NCBI RefSeq assembly: GCF_000156715.1 | Contig: NZ_DS999309.1 | Span: forward strand, 3,008-40,933 | Length of the DNA stretch: 37,926 nt | From: Francisella philomiragia subsp. philomiragia ATCC 25015 | GTDB taxonomy: Bacteria > Pseudomonadota > Gammaproteobacteria > Francisellales > Francisellaceae | Direction of reading: 5' to 3' | Shown here: one piece after another, positions 6,726 through 16,621 of the stretch | How positions within the stretch are numbered: the first letter of the stretch is position 1 | How the letters are laid out: every line of letters begins with the position of its first letter | The notes under the pieces: model-generated | The model's database searches: none | Told to the model about the DNA's origin: nothing | The model's input: the letters and a program-made list of their open reading frames with translations, nothing else | Made by a program: the position numbers and the translations under genes

Positions 6726-9700
6726 TTAAACCCCACCCAAACTAACAGTAGTACCCTCCGCTATTAACCTACTAATATCATTAACAAACTCATACACCGA
6801 GAAGGGCTTTCGAAAATATTCAAACTTAGCATCAACATCATCTAGAGATACTTTTATTTCTAAGACATTTTCTCTTTGAATATCAGTAGTAGCTATATTT
6901 TTCTTGAGGTTATCTAATACTTTTTTTAGGTTTGTAGGGTTTACATTTTGACTTCTAAGATTCAGCTCAACTTTACTAAAATTCTCATTAATATACTGTG
7001 ATATCGGTTGTACCTTATCAACACTTAGTTTATTGCACTCTCGTTGTTTATCATAGCTAACTTTACCCTCTACTACAACCACATCATCAACTTGGATATT
7101 ATCCTTAACTGCAGCAAACACATCTTCACCAACTAGACAATCTGCTCTATCAAATTCATCATCAATATTAATAATATACAGAACTCTACCAGTCTTAGTT
7201 TTTCGTCTAGCTGGAGGTGTTATCATACTTGCGATTATTCTGACTGAATTACCATCCATATTTGGTTTTTGGATTTTCTCAAGATCACTAAAGCTAACAT
7301 GATTACGCCAATGACTTTCACCATCAATAATATGCCCTGAGAAATACATTCCTAATGCTTTTTTCTCATTAATCAAAAGCTCTCTAAGATTCCACTCCTC
7401 TACAATACATTCTCTTTCAAGCTCTGTATCAGTATCACTCTCTTGTTCTGTGAAACCAAATAAATCATTTTGCCCAGCAGCAGCCATTTCATTCACATAA
7501 CCAGCGTTTTTGATAGCTTTTTCGATAGAGTTAAAAGCTGTTGCTCTATTTTTAGATATATCTTTAATAGCTCCTGCAAAACATAAGGCTTCTAGTGCTT
7601 TTTTATTAACCTTACGCAAGTCCACTCTGCGAGTTAAGTCAAAAATAGAACTAAACTCGCCACCTACCTCACGCTCATTAAGTATACTTTTGATCGCTTC
7701 ACTACCAAGACCTTTGATAGCACCTAGACCCAATAAAATCGTTCCTTTTGAAGCTGCAATACAGTCATAGACACTCTTATTTACATTTGGGGCTAAAACT
7801 GTGATACCCATATTCTTAGCATCTAAAATAAATTTAACCAACTGATCTGTATTACCCATATCCCCTGACATCAGAGCAGCCATATATTCATCAGGATAAT
7901 GAGCTTTTAACCAAGCAGTTTGATAAGCAATCAACGCGTAAGCTGCAGCATGAGATTTGTTGAAACCATAGCCAGCAAAAGCTTCCATTTGGTCAAATAT
8001 CTCATCAGCAAGTCCAGCTTCGATATTATGATATTTAGCAGCACCCTCTTTGAAAATTTTACGCTGTTGCTCCATCTCTTCTGGCTTTTTCTTACCCATC
8101 GCACGACGCAACAAATCTGCTCCACCAAGAGTATAACCAGCTAGCTTCTGCGCCATTTGCATTACCTGCTCTTGATAAACTGGTATACCATAAGTCTCTC
8201 TAAGCACTTCTTCTAGTAATGGATGTAAATAGATAGTTTGCTTTCTGCCATGTTTGCGATCTACGAATGTTGGGATATTCTCCATTGGACCAGGACGATA
8301 TAGTGCTACTAAAGCGATAATCTCCTCAAAATTTGATGTGCCAAGATCTTTGACAATCTGTTGCATACCTTGTGACTCTAGCTGAAATATACCGATAGTT
8401 TTACCAGCTTGAAGCAGTTTAAATGTTTTCTCATCATCAAGAGGAATATCAGAAATATCTAGAGGCACTTCATTAGCTGATCTCTTAGCATTGATGCTTG
8501 CAATAGCATTTTTGATGATTGTTAAGTTCTTTAGCCCCAAGAAGTCAAACTTAACAAGACCAACATCTTCAACATCGCCCTTATCAAATTGGGTAACTAT
8601 ATCTCCACCTTTATCTTCACAATATACAGGAGCAAAATCTGATATCACCGTTGGCGATATCACAATACCTGCGGCATGTTTGCCCAGGCTTCGTGGTAGA
8701 CCTTCTAATTTTTGGGCTTTTTCAACAATCTCAGCAACTTCTTCATCTGCCTGCATTTCATCGTATAGAGGCTCACCTTCATGGAGAATCTTCTTAAATG
8801 TTGTCCCTGGCGTTTCTGGTATTAGCTTAGCAATCCTATCTCCAAAACCAAAACTCTGTCCCATTACACGCACTACATCTCGCACTACACCTTTAGCAGC
8901 CATAGTACCGTAGGTGATAATTTGCCCAACACTTTGCTTACCATATTTTTGCTCTACATATTTGATAACTCTATCTCTACCTTGGATACAGAAATCAATA
9001 TCAAAATCAGGCATCGACACCCTTTCAGGATTTAGAAATCTCTCAAAAAGTAACCCATACGGTAAAGGATCAATATCGGTAATAAGCAATGAATAAGCTA
9101 CTAATGAGCCAGCACCAGAACCACGCCCTGGACCTACTGGGATATCATTCTCTTTTGACCATCTAATGAAATCTTCAACTATCAAGAAATAACCAGGAAA
9201 GCCCATATCGCAGATAATATCGATCTCTCGTTGCAGCCTATCTTTGTAAACTTTTATAATATGCTCATGTTTATCAACTGGTCTGTTTTCTAGAATTTTT
9301 GCTAAACGTTTATCTAAACCTTGATAGCATAGCTTTGAAAAGTACTCTCTTTCTGTTAAACCATCTGGAATATCAACCGTTGGCAAACATGGTTTACCTA
9401 AATCAAATGTTACATTACAGCGTTTTGCTATTACTAAAGTATTCTCTAACAATACTGGTAACTCTGAGAAAGTTTGATACATTTCATCAGCTGATTTTAG
9501 ATATTGCTCTCTTGTAAATTTAGATTTGCGCGACTCATCAAGGATTGTCGTTTTTTCATTGATACAAGCTCTGATTTCATGGATATCATAATCATCTGAC
9601 TCCATAAACACTGTCAAATTTGTCGCTACTGCTATGAGATTATGCTTACTCGCAAATTCAAGTGCTTTCTCGTTATATAAGCCCTCATTTTCATACTCAA

Positions 9701-10205
9701 GTTTATGAATTTCGATAATATAATTATCTCTACCAAAAATTGCGATATTTTCACTAATAATTTCTTCAACCCTGATATCGTCCTTAGCTAAAATAGCTTT
9801 GCCAAGCTCTCCATTCTGACCACCATTTAGACAGATGACATTTGCCAAATTTATATCTTTTAGCCAGTCTTTGGGGATTAATGGTATTGAACCAAACCTA
9901 TCAGCCTCTTGATATGCTTTTGAAACCAAATTGACAATATTTTGATAGCCTTGATTATTTTCTGCTAATAGTACTAAGTCACATACACCAAATTCTGTAT
10001 CAATCTTTAGCTCTACGCCAAAGATAGGTTTAACTCCATTTGATAAAGCTTGCTTATAAAATTTAACCGCAGCGAATAAATTACATACGTCCGTTAATGC
10101 TACTGCAACAATATTTTTGTCTTTTGCTCGAGCAAAAAGATCACCCAATCGAACTGTACTATCAACAACAGAATATCCTGTATGGATACGAAGATGAGAA
10201 AACAT
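6726..10205 (-). CDS. dnaE: DNA polymerase III alpha subunit
   Basis: This is the replicative polymerase subunit of the chromosome. From the upstream GTG at 10214 the frame encodes 1162 residues; E. coli DnaE has 1160. The N-terminal PHP domain starts FSHLRIHTGYS. The catalytic acidic residues are seen in PDFDIDF (numbered from GTG: Asp405 and Asp407) and in KFDFLGLKN (Asp557). GPGRGSGAGSLVAY and YQEQVMQMA are typical of the polymerase core, followed by the helix-hairpin-helix part (FNKSHAAAYALIAY region onward) and an OB fold (about 990-1070). I place the start at ATG 10205, three codons inside GTG 10214, because AAGTGA lies 6 bases before it. It is transcribed toward the GIY-YIG unit. Confidence 0.97.
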   Translation of the reverse strand: MFSHLRIHTGYSVVDSTVRLGDLFARAKDKNIVAVALTDVCNLFAAVKFYKQALSNGVKPIFGVELKIDTEFGVCDLVLLAENNQGYQNIVNLVSKAYQEADRFGSIPLIPKDWLKDINLANVICLNGGQNGELGKAILAKDDIRVEEIISENIAIFGRDNYIIEIHKLEYENEGLYNEKALEFASKHNLIAVATNLTVFMESDDYDIHEIRACINEKTTILDESRKSKFTREQYLKSADEMYQTFSELPVLLENTLVIAKRCNVTFDLGKPCLPTVDIPDGLTEREYFSKLCYQGLDKRLAKILENRPVDKHEHIIKVYKDRLQREIDIICDMGFPGYFLIVEDFIRWSKENDIPVGPGRGSGAGSLVAYSLLITDIDPLPYGLLFERFLNPERVSMPDFDIDFCIQGRDRVIKYVEQKYGKQSVGQIITYGTMAAKGVVRDVVRVMGQSFGFGDRIAKLIPETPGTTFKKILHEGEPLYDEMQADEEVAEIVEKAQKLEGLPRSLGKHAAGIVISPTVISDFAPVYCEDKGGDIVTQFDKGDVEDVGLVKFDFLGLKNLTIIKNAIASINAKRSANEVPLDISDIPLDDEKTFKLLQAGKTIGIFQLESQGMQQIVKDLGTSNFEEIIALVALYRPGPMENIPTFVDRKHGRKQTIYLHPLLEEVLRETYGIPVYQEQVMQMAQKLAGYTLGGADLLRRAMGKKKPEEMEQQRKIFKEGAAKYHNIEAGLADEIFDQMEAFAGYGFNKSHAAAYALIAYQTAWLKAHYPDEYMAALMSGDMGNTDQLVKFILDAKNMGITVLAPNVNKSVYDCIAASKGTILLGLGAIKGLGSEAIKSILNEREVGGEFSSIFDLTRRVDLRKVNKKALEALCFAGAIKDISKNRATAFNSIEKAIKNAGYVNEMAAAGQNDLFGFTEQESDTDTELERECIVEEWNLRELLINEKKALGMYFSGHIIDGESHWRNHVSFSDLEKIQKPNMDGNSVRIIASMITPPARRKTKTGRVLYIINIDDEFDRADCLVGEDVFAAVKDNIQVDDVVVVEGKVSYDKQRECNKLSVDKVQPISQYINENFSKVELNLRSQNVNPTNLKKVLDNLKKNIATTDIQRENVLEIKVSLDDVDAKFEYFRKPFSVYEFVNDISRLIAEGTTVSLGGV

Positions 10206-10308
10206 TTTAGTCACTTAATATTTATAAACTTAGCTACAAATATTACTATAAATAATATTTAAAATCATACCTCTTTGCCATAATGGCTTAGTTAATACGC
10301 ATACTTTA

Positions 10309-10320
10309 TAGCAATTGCTA
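10309..10320. promoter_or_regulatory. 12-bp perfect palindrome between dnaE and the first MscS gene
   Basis: TAGCAATTGCTA is a perfect inverted repeat in the 183-bp divergent gap, 78 bp before the mscS-type ATG. It could be an operator for either gene; no factor can be assigned, and a chance palindrome in AT-rich DNA is possible. Confidence 0.25.
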
Positions 10321-10397
10321 AGTCTAAAAATGAATTGCATAGCTTTTTTCATTAATCTAAAATCACTTAGTTACCTATCTTATTAAGATTATAAAAT

Positions 10398-12482
10398 ATG
10401 AATAAAAAAAAGAATCTATCTAAAGTCCTACTATTTTTAAAAATAGTTTTTCTCATCTTGTTTATATTATCCGCATATGCATATATTAAACCAATGACTA
10501 ATGCTACATATTTATCAGAAACACAATATAAAGTACTAGAAGATGGTTCATTCGGATTTTTAAGTAAGAGTGAAATGGATAAATTCAACGATAGAACACC
10601 TCAAAATTTATTTACCAATTTTACATACAAAGCTTTGAGCCTATGGATGGGATATCATAACTATTATTATGATGTGATAAATACTATCTCTTCTGAACCT
10701 ATTAAAGTCAATGATTATACTAGCAGTGAAAAAGATATAGATATTGATACCATGTTGGTAGCCATACTAAAAACCGATTTTAGAATTAGTGATATACCAA
10801 ATGATACAACAGGAGATAGATTAGATCTAACTCTAGGTAAAGGTAACGACAAACAAACATTTTATTTAGCAAAAAATAGTGATGGAAACTGGTATTTTAC
10901 AAAAGAAAATTTCACAGATACTAATACACTTAAAAAATTTGCTGACTTCAAAAAAGAAAAGAGCCTAGGTGAAGATAATATAAGAAATATATCAATGCCA
11001 GTATTATCATACATGCAGTTCATATTTGGAGCTAATGACGCATATAAGTTCAAAATGGCAGATGCTTTAGACATAATGGACACTAGCTGGATTAGTGAGA
11101 ATATTAGAAAAAATTTTGCTTCATTTATAGCTTTCAGTATGGATAGAGTCTTTAAAACTGCTAAAATCACTATACGAAATATACCTGGAGAAGTTCTTCC
11201 TGGTAGTAATTTGGTAATGGTCTACACTTCTCCTACTTCAGGTAAAAGTATATATTTAGAAAATATTACCAATAAAGATACTAACACTAAAAACTGGATC
11301 TTCCCTAAGAATGCCCAGTTAGATGGAGTAAGTATATTTTTGGATGAGCTAAATAATAATGTAAGAGCACCTTTTGGCTCTAATCTACGTAATTCTATTT
11401 GGGAAAATATTCCTAGCCTTCTAAAAGAGTATGGACCAAATTTGTATATTAGCATTATATCAATAATCTCAATAATGCTATTTTATGTGATATATAAAGT
11501 GTTGTTTGTAGTTTTAACACCAATATTCAGAGTTATAGGTAGTCTTTTTGAAAATAAAGACTATAAAACAATGAAGAAATTAAGCATTGCGACATCATTA
11601 ATAACATCAATGTATGCTGCATATTTTTTCTTTTTTAACTCATTAATCATATTCACAAATGCTTCCAACTATTTCGATATAATTTTTAAAATTGTATATG
11701 GAATTGTAGTAATGTTCTTATGTACAGAGATTATGAATGTACTGTGCTCATTTATAATCTCTTCTTACAAAAAAGTTAAGGACCAAAATAGATCTGCAAG
11801 ATTTGCGTTTGCTATAATAATAGCTAATAAAGTAATTAACCTTATTATTATATTAATAATCGCAGGAATCATAATCCAAGAGCTTGGCATTGACATGATT
11901 CATTTCTTAGCAGCTCTTGGCATAGGTGGTCTTGCTATAGCTCTTGCTGGTAAAGATACAATCGAAAACTTATTTGGATCGATAATCCTAGCTGTAGAAA
12001 GACCAATAAAAATTGGTGATTGGGTAATTATAAAAGACAAAGAAGGAATAGTTGAAAAAATAGGACTAAGAAGTACAACAATTAGAACATTTGAAGATTC
12101 AGCACTTATAATACCTAACTACGCTTTTGTAACTTCACAAATCAATAATATGGGTGAAAGAATATATAGAAGATATATGACTACTCTTGAAATTGACGAA
12201 TCAACGACTACCGCTAAACTCAGATCCTATGTTGACGCTATCAATGAACTAGTATTAAACACCCCTCACATGAGAAAAGAAGGCTATTACATACGCGTAA
12301 ATGATCTAAAACCCGCATCTATCAAAATATTAGTTTATGTTTTCTTTATCTCTGCTGATTGGGGAGAAGAACTAAAGCAAAGAGAGCAGTTTATAATGAG
12401 TATACTAGACTTAGCTGAAGAGATCGGTATCAAGTTAGCACCATCACAAAAAATTCAATTTGATGCCAACTACTCAGACTAA
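10398..12482 (+). CDS. MscS-family mechanosensitive channel with large periplasmic domain (copy A)
   Basis: A 694-residue inner-membrane channel expected to open under osmotic downshock. A first helix (about 9-29) is followed by a soluble region of about 300 residues, presumably periplasmic, then several helices from about 350 on. The MscS core is near 490-620: the pore helix with HFLAALGIGGLAIALAGKDT, then ENLFGSIILAVERPIKIGDW and the beta domain LRSTTIRTFEDSALIIPNY. The usual MscS is about 290 residues, so the N-terminal half is an added sensor or gate. It is followed after 23 bp by a porin-like gene and then by a close paralog. Confidence 0.9.
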   Translation: MNKKKNLSKVLLFLKIVFLILFILSAYAYIKPMTNATYLSETQYKVLEDGSFGFLSKSEMDKFNDRTPQNLFTNFTYKALSLWMGYHNYYYDVINTISSEPIKVNDYTSSEKDIDIDTMLVAILKTDFRISDIPNDTTGDRLDLTLGKGNDKQTFYLAKNSDGNWYFTKENFTDTNTLKKFADFKKEKSLGEDNIRNISMPVLSYMQFIFGANDAYKFKMADALDIMDTSWISENIRKNFASFIAFSMDRVFKTAKITIRNIPGEVLPGSNLVMVYTSPTSGKSIYLENITNKDTNTKNWIFPKNAQLDGVSIFLDELNNNVRAPFGSNLRNSIWENIPSLLKEYGPNLYISIISIISIMLFYVIYKVLFVVLTPIFRVIGSLFENKDYKTMKKLSIATSLITSMYAAYFFFFNSLIIFTNASNYFDIIFKIVYGIVVMFLCTEIMNVLCSFIISSYKKVKDQNRSARFAFAIIIANKVINLIIILIIAGIIIQELGIDMIHFLAALGIGGLAIALAGKDTIENLFGSIILAVERPIKIGDWVIIKDKEGIVEKIGLRSTTIRTFEDSALIIPNYAFVTSQINNMGERIYRRYMTTLEIDESTTTAKLRSYVDAINELVLNTPHMRKEGYYIRVNDLKPASIKILVYVFFISADWGEELKQREQFIMSILDLAEEIGIKLAPSQKIQFDANYSD

Positions 12483-12505
12483 ACAAACCACCAAAGATTT
12501 AATTT

Positions 12506-13177
12506 ATGAATATAAAAATAAAAAATCTTTTTTTTAGCATAGTTGCTTGTTTTACAATCAATCAAGCATTTGCAACAACTGAACTTGATAAAGATATTCA
12601 TATAGATTCAAAAAAACTCGAAAAAGATACAGAAAATCTTTATCAATTACCTCCAAACTACTATAACATTAATGATCTTGACGATGTAACTAAGAAGACT
12701 TTTAAACCGACAGTATATATTGCTATCAATGGTGGTTGGGGACAACAAACCGATATGTCAAAAGGTGGTGGAACTGTGGTTGCCAACCTAGGATATAGAT
12801 TTAGTGAATCTTATGCTGTAGAGTTTGTATACCAAAACTTTCTTGTTAGCCAATATAATACTACTCAGGTTAACAATTATTTTGCTGGAGCTGCAAAATA
12901 CTATTATAAAATAAATAATTATATAACTGCATACGCTGCTGCTGGACTTGGAATAGGACATACTAATATTAACAGTATAGCCAACCAACGTAATGCTCCG
13001 AGCAGTTATTTAGATACAAATAATACATGGGGAGGATTTGCAGTCTTCCCTGTTGGAGTTATGTTTCCAATCAAGTACGTCGATAATCTTAGTCTAAAAG
13101 TATCTTATACCTATACAATATCATTTACAGGTGAATCACAAAACTTTGTAACATCTGGCTTACAATATTCTTTCTAA
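12506..13177 (+). CDS. Small outer-membrane beta-barrel protein
   Basis: The 223-residue product starts with a signal peptide (cut near AFA, about residue 23) and ends in Phe after alternating polar/nonpolar strands (VTSGLQYSF), the signature used for outer-membrane insertion. From about 70 on, strands such as TVYIAINGGWG, GTVVANLGYRF, SYAVEFVYQNF and YITAYAAAGLGIGH fit an eight-stranded barrel of the OmpA-transmembrane/opacity type. There is a Lys- and Asp-rich stretch before the barrel and no OmpA-like peptidoglycan domain. It lies between two MscS-type genes, so outer-membrane flux or envelope stress is a reasonable inference. Confidence 0.75.
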   Translation: MNIKIKNLFFSIVACFTINQAFATTELDKDIHIDSKKLEKDTENLYQLPPNYYNINDLDDVTKKTFKPTVYIAINGGWGQQTDMSKGGGTVVANLGYRFSESYAVEFVYQNFLVSQYNTTQVNNYFAGAAKYYYKINNYITAYAAAGLGIGHTNINSIANQRNAPSSYLDTNNTWGGFAVFPVGVMFPIKYVDNLSLKVSYTYTISFTGESQNFVTSGLQYSF

Positions 13178-13273
13178 AAAGCAGTCTAAAGCATATTGTC
13201 CCTACTTATAATAAATTGATAATTAAGTTTTATTACTTTAAAATCAACAAATATATTTCCTAAAACTTTTAGT

Positions 13274-15355
13274 ATGAATACAAAAAAAAAGTACTTAACT
13301 ATTCCGAGACTATTTAAAACAATATTTTTAATTCTTGGTATAATATCTTTATTTTTTTATATTAAGCCTTATTTATCTGCAAAATATCTGCCTAGCGACG
13401 ATTTTAAATCAGTAGAGTATCAATCCATAGGTCTATTAGGTAAAGAGCAACTTGGAGAGTTCGATAGTAAAACCCCTAATGACTTATTTATAAACTATTA
13501 TTACAAATCACTAGCCCTGTGGTTAGGATTTCATAATTACTATTTTGACTTACTCAATAGCATCTCGCCTGAAATCATAAATAATAACGATTATTATGAA
13601 AATACGCGAAATATAAAAATTGATGAGATGTTAGTTGCTCTTATACAAACTGACTTCACATGGGGCGATCTTCCGACAAACATAGATTCTGACGACATTA
13701 GTATAACTTTAGGAAAAGATAACAAACAAACATTTTATTTAGCAAAAAAATCTAATGGAAACTGGTACTTTACCGAGCAAAACTTTCAAAACCCTGAGAC
13801 CCATGAAAAGTTCGAGCAATTTATGAAAGAAAAAAAGATATCTATAGATAATATTCATAGTACATCTATACCTGTTCTTTCATATCTAAATTTTATACTT
13901 GGAGCTAACCATGCCTATGGCTTCACAACTCAAGATGCTTTAAGCGCAATGCAAACAGCATGGATTCCTAAAGAGATCCAAGAGCACTATGGTGAATTTA
14001 ATATTTTTGTGATAAACAAAGTACTACAATATGCAAAATCAACTATACGCTCAGTCCCTGGTGGTGTTCCTCCTGGTACCGACTATGTGATGATCTATAT
14101 GGATCCCAAATCCACTCGGAGTATATATCTGCAATACCAGAAAAATCCTCAAGATGACTCTTATAGTTGGGTATTTCCTAAACAAGTACAATTAAATGCA
14201 ATTAATATGTTCTTGAATGATCTACCTCTAGATACTCCTAGAGACCCCTTCAGCTATAATATTAAATATACTATTTGGGAAAATATACCTTCTTTAATAA
14301 GCAAGTATGGTTCAAATGCCTATATTATCATGATGGCAATTATATGCTTGACTCTCTTATACATCATTTACAAATCAATAAAACTAATATCTAGCAAATT
14401 TTTTATAAAGTTAGGAAAAATATACCAAAACAAAGATTTTAATAGTTCTAGAAAATTAAGCACAGCGATGTCTCTAGCTATATCAGTATACCTATCATCA
14501 GCATTATTCTTTAACTCAACTATAATTTTTATGGAGCTTAGCTTCTACTTTGATTTTATATACCGAGTTGGCTATGGAATTATTATCATGTTTTTACTCG
14601 CTGAGATAACAAATGTAATCTGCTCATTTGCAATAGCACTATATGCTAAATCAAGAAATGCTGTTAAGTCTGCAAGATTTTCTTTTGCTATTACTATAAC
14701 TAACAAACTTATTAATCTTGTAATAATATTAGTAGTTGCTGGCTATATAGTTCAAGAATTAGGTATTGATATGATACATTTCTTAACAGCCCTTGGCTTA
14801 GGTGGTCTAGCTATTGCATTAGCAGGTAAAGATACAATAGAAAATCTCTTTGGTTCAATAATTTTAGCCGTAGAAAGACCTATTAAAATCGGAGATTGGG
14901 TCGTTATTGAAAATAAAGAGGGTAATGTTGAAAAAATTGGCCTAAGAAGTACAACGATTAGAACTTTTGAAGACTCTGCTCTTATCATACCTAACTATGC
15001 TTTTATTACTTCTAAAATAAATAATATGGGAGAAAGAACATATAGACGGTATAAAACTATGCTAGAAATAGATGAATCAACTCCTATCGAAAAACTGCAT
15101 AAGTATGTTGAAAAGTTAAATGAGCTTGTACAAAATACTCCTCATATGAAAAAAGATGGTTATTACATTAGGATAAATGAAGTCGCCACTGACTCTATAA
15201 ATGTATTAATTTATGTATTTTTTGTGTCTAATGACTGGGGTGAAGAGTTAAAACAGCGTGAACTATTTATATCAGAAGTTTTAAATATCGCCAAAAATAT
15301 GGATATCAAGTTTGCACCTACTCAAAAAATTCAATTCGAGTCAACACATAATTAA
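13274..15355 (+). CDS. MscS-family mechanosensitive channel with large periplasmic domain (copy B)
   Basis: This is a 693-residue paralog of the protein at 10398-12482, nearly equal in length and alike throughout. Both share the N-terminal helix, the periplasmic motifs (NNKQTFYLAKKSNGNWYFT here, matching copy A), and the core with HFLTALGLGGLAIALAGKDT (about 499-518) and RPIKIGDW. The MscS core is almost identical while the periplasmic part differs more, as expected for a tandem duplication with the sensor region diverging. It ends 9 bp from the convergent MFS gene. Leader 13178-13273 shows no strong ribosome site. Confidence 0.9.
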   Translation: MNTKKKYLTIPRLFKTIFLILGIISLFFYIKPYLSAKYLPSDDFKSVEYQSIGLLGKEQLGEFDSKTPNDLFINYYYKSLALWLGFHNYYFDLLNSISPEIINNNDYYENTRNIKIDEMLVALIQTDFTWGDLPTNIDSDDISITLGKDNKQTFYLAKKSNGNWYFTEQNFQNPETHEKFEQFMKEKKISIDNIHSTSIPVLSYLNFILGANHAYGFTTQDALSAMQTAWIPKEIQEHYGEFNIFVINKVLQYAKSTIRSVPGGVPPGTDYVMIYMDPKSTRSIYLQYQKNPQDDSYSWVFPKQVQLNAINMFLNDLPLDTPRDPFSYNIKYTIWENIPSLISKYGSNAYIIMMAIICLTLLYIIYKSIKLISSKFFIKLGKIYQNKDFNSSRKLSTAMSLAISVYLSSALFFNSTIIFMELSFYFDFIYRVGYGIIIMFLLAEITNVICSFAIALYAKSRNAVKSARFSFAITITNKLINLVIILVVAGYIVQELGIDMIHFLTALGLGGLAIALAGKDTIENLFGSIILAVERPIKIGDWVVIENKEGNVEKIGLRSTTIRTFEDSALIIPNYAFITSKINNMGERTYRRYKTMLEIDESTPIEKLHKYVEKLNELVQNTPHMKKDGYYIRINEVATDSINVLIYVFFVSNDWGEELKQRELFISEVLNIAKNMDIKFAPTQKIQFESTHN

Positions 15356-15364
15356 GATTAATAA

Positions 15365-16561
15365 TTAGTTTGAAATTTCACTCTTTTTTCTATCGATTCC
15401 AAAAACTATAATAATTTTCAGTAACAACGCTAAGCTAAAACTAATCCACAAAGCCAATAGTATAAAATGATAATTTGACATATTAAAGTGTGCTTTTAGA
15501 AATCCCCATATTGACATACACAACGCCACTGAGAATGTTATCATCGCGGCCGCTGTACCATGCCCTTTAGTAATATTACTCATAGCAGCACCTGTAGCCA
15601 TTGGTATAAAAAAGCCTAAAAAATAACATATTAAATGCAAGGTTGTCACAGTACTATATGATGATATTTCTAAAAAACTATATAGCGCTATAAAGATAAA
15701 TATAATAGCCAAAATACCTAGATTATAGCGTTTCTTATGACTACTATCTGCCTTAATGCGATAACTAAATATCCCAAGAATATATAGTAAAGATGTTACC
15801 AAAAATACTAGAGTAAAGACATCCATCGACATATTTAATTCATCAACTAACAAACCTTTAAATGAACTCATCAAGACACCTAGATAAAAAGAAAAGAGTA
15901 TCGCTACAATCATTACATTTAACAAGTATCTAGGCTGAGATAGTGCATGAGCAAAGCCAGAGAATATTTTAGATGCTGGAATTACGATTTGTCTTTGAGC
16001 ATCAGCAGTTAATATCTTTATTGAAAAAATAAATAATACCACTTCAATTGTTGCCATACAAAAATAAGCTGCTCGCCAAGAAATCGGAATTAATAATAAA
16101 GCTAAATATGTACTAACTATAGGTGCAACTATTATCATTACTGATAAAACCGAATATGCTTTTTTCATTTGGCTATTATTATCAGCATTACGTGATATCA
16201 ATGCTCTAGCGATAGATGAGTAACATCCCGTACCAAGCCCCAAACTCACAAAACCAATATATACAGTATAGATACTATCAGATAGTCCGATGCAAACTAA
16301 ACCAAATATAGACAAGCTCTGTGAAAAAAGTAGCACTCTCTTTGCTGTAAAAACATCTGATAAAGTCGCAAATAAAATCGCAGAAACACTAAACATAAAA
16401 AATGATAGGCTCATGGCTATCTGCGTTACATAATCAGACAGATACAAATTAGATGCTAACGATGGTGTTAAGGTCATTGAGATTGTTAAAGTCATATACC
16501 CAACGTATGTCAAAAAGTATGCTAATAAATTCTCTCTTTTAACACCACTTATTACACGCAT
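15365..16561 (-). CDS. MFS transporter
   Basis: A polytopic membrane protein of about 400 residues with some 12 hydrophobic helices and an MFS loop 2-3 motif (FATLSDVFTAKRVLLFSQ, the G/D-x-x-x-x-R/K-R type), so a major facilitator, probably a Bcr/drug-efflux-like proton antiporter. The substrate is unknown. The frame extends to a GTG at 16585, but I favour ATG 16561 (MRVISGVKREN), which leaves the normal short cytoplasmic N-terminus; neither has a clear ribosome site. It is last in the minus-strand block and may have its own promoter (TATAAT in the 36-bp gap). Confidence 0.8.
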   Translation of the reverse strand: MRVISGVKRENLLAYFLTYVGYMTLTISMTLTPSLASNLYLSDYVTQIAMSLSFFMFSVSAILFATLSDVFTAKRVLLFSQSLSIFGLVCIGLSDSIYTVYIGFVSLGLGTGCYSSIARALISRNADNNSQMKKAYSVLSVMIIVAPIVSTYLALLLIPISWRAAYFCMATIEVVLFIFSIKILTADAQRQIVIPASKIFSGFAHALSQPRYLLNVMIVAILFSFYLGVLMSSFKGLLVDELNMSMDVFTLVFLVTSLLYILGIFSYRIKADSSHKKRYNLGILAIIFIFIALYSFLEISSYSTVTTLHLICYFLGFFIPMATGAAMSNITKGHGTAAAMITFSVALCMSIWGFLKAHFNMSNYHFILLALWISFSLALLLKIIIVFGIDRKKSEISN

Positions 16562-16621
16562 TAGCTTTATGGCAGAACAAAACACTTAATACGATTATAT
16601 ACCATTTAGATTTATAAGAGT

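Noticed and set aside
8491-8913. 140-codon open frame on the plus strand inside dnaE
   Set aside because: It lies wholly opposite the conserved polymerase coding region; Ser/Pro-rich content is a mirror of dnaE codons.
10367-10588. 73-codon minus-strand frame over the start of the first MscS gene
   Set aside because: Antisense to a convincing MscS-family N-terminus, with no ribosome site.
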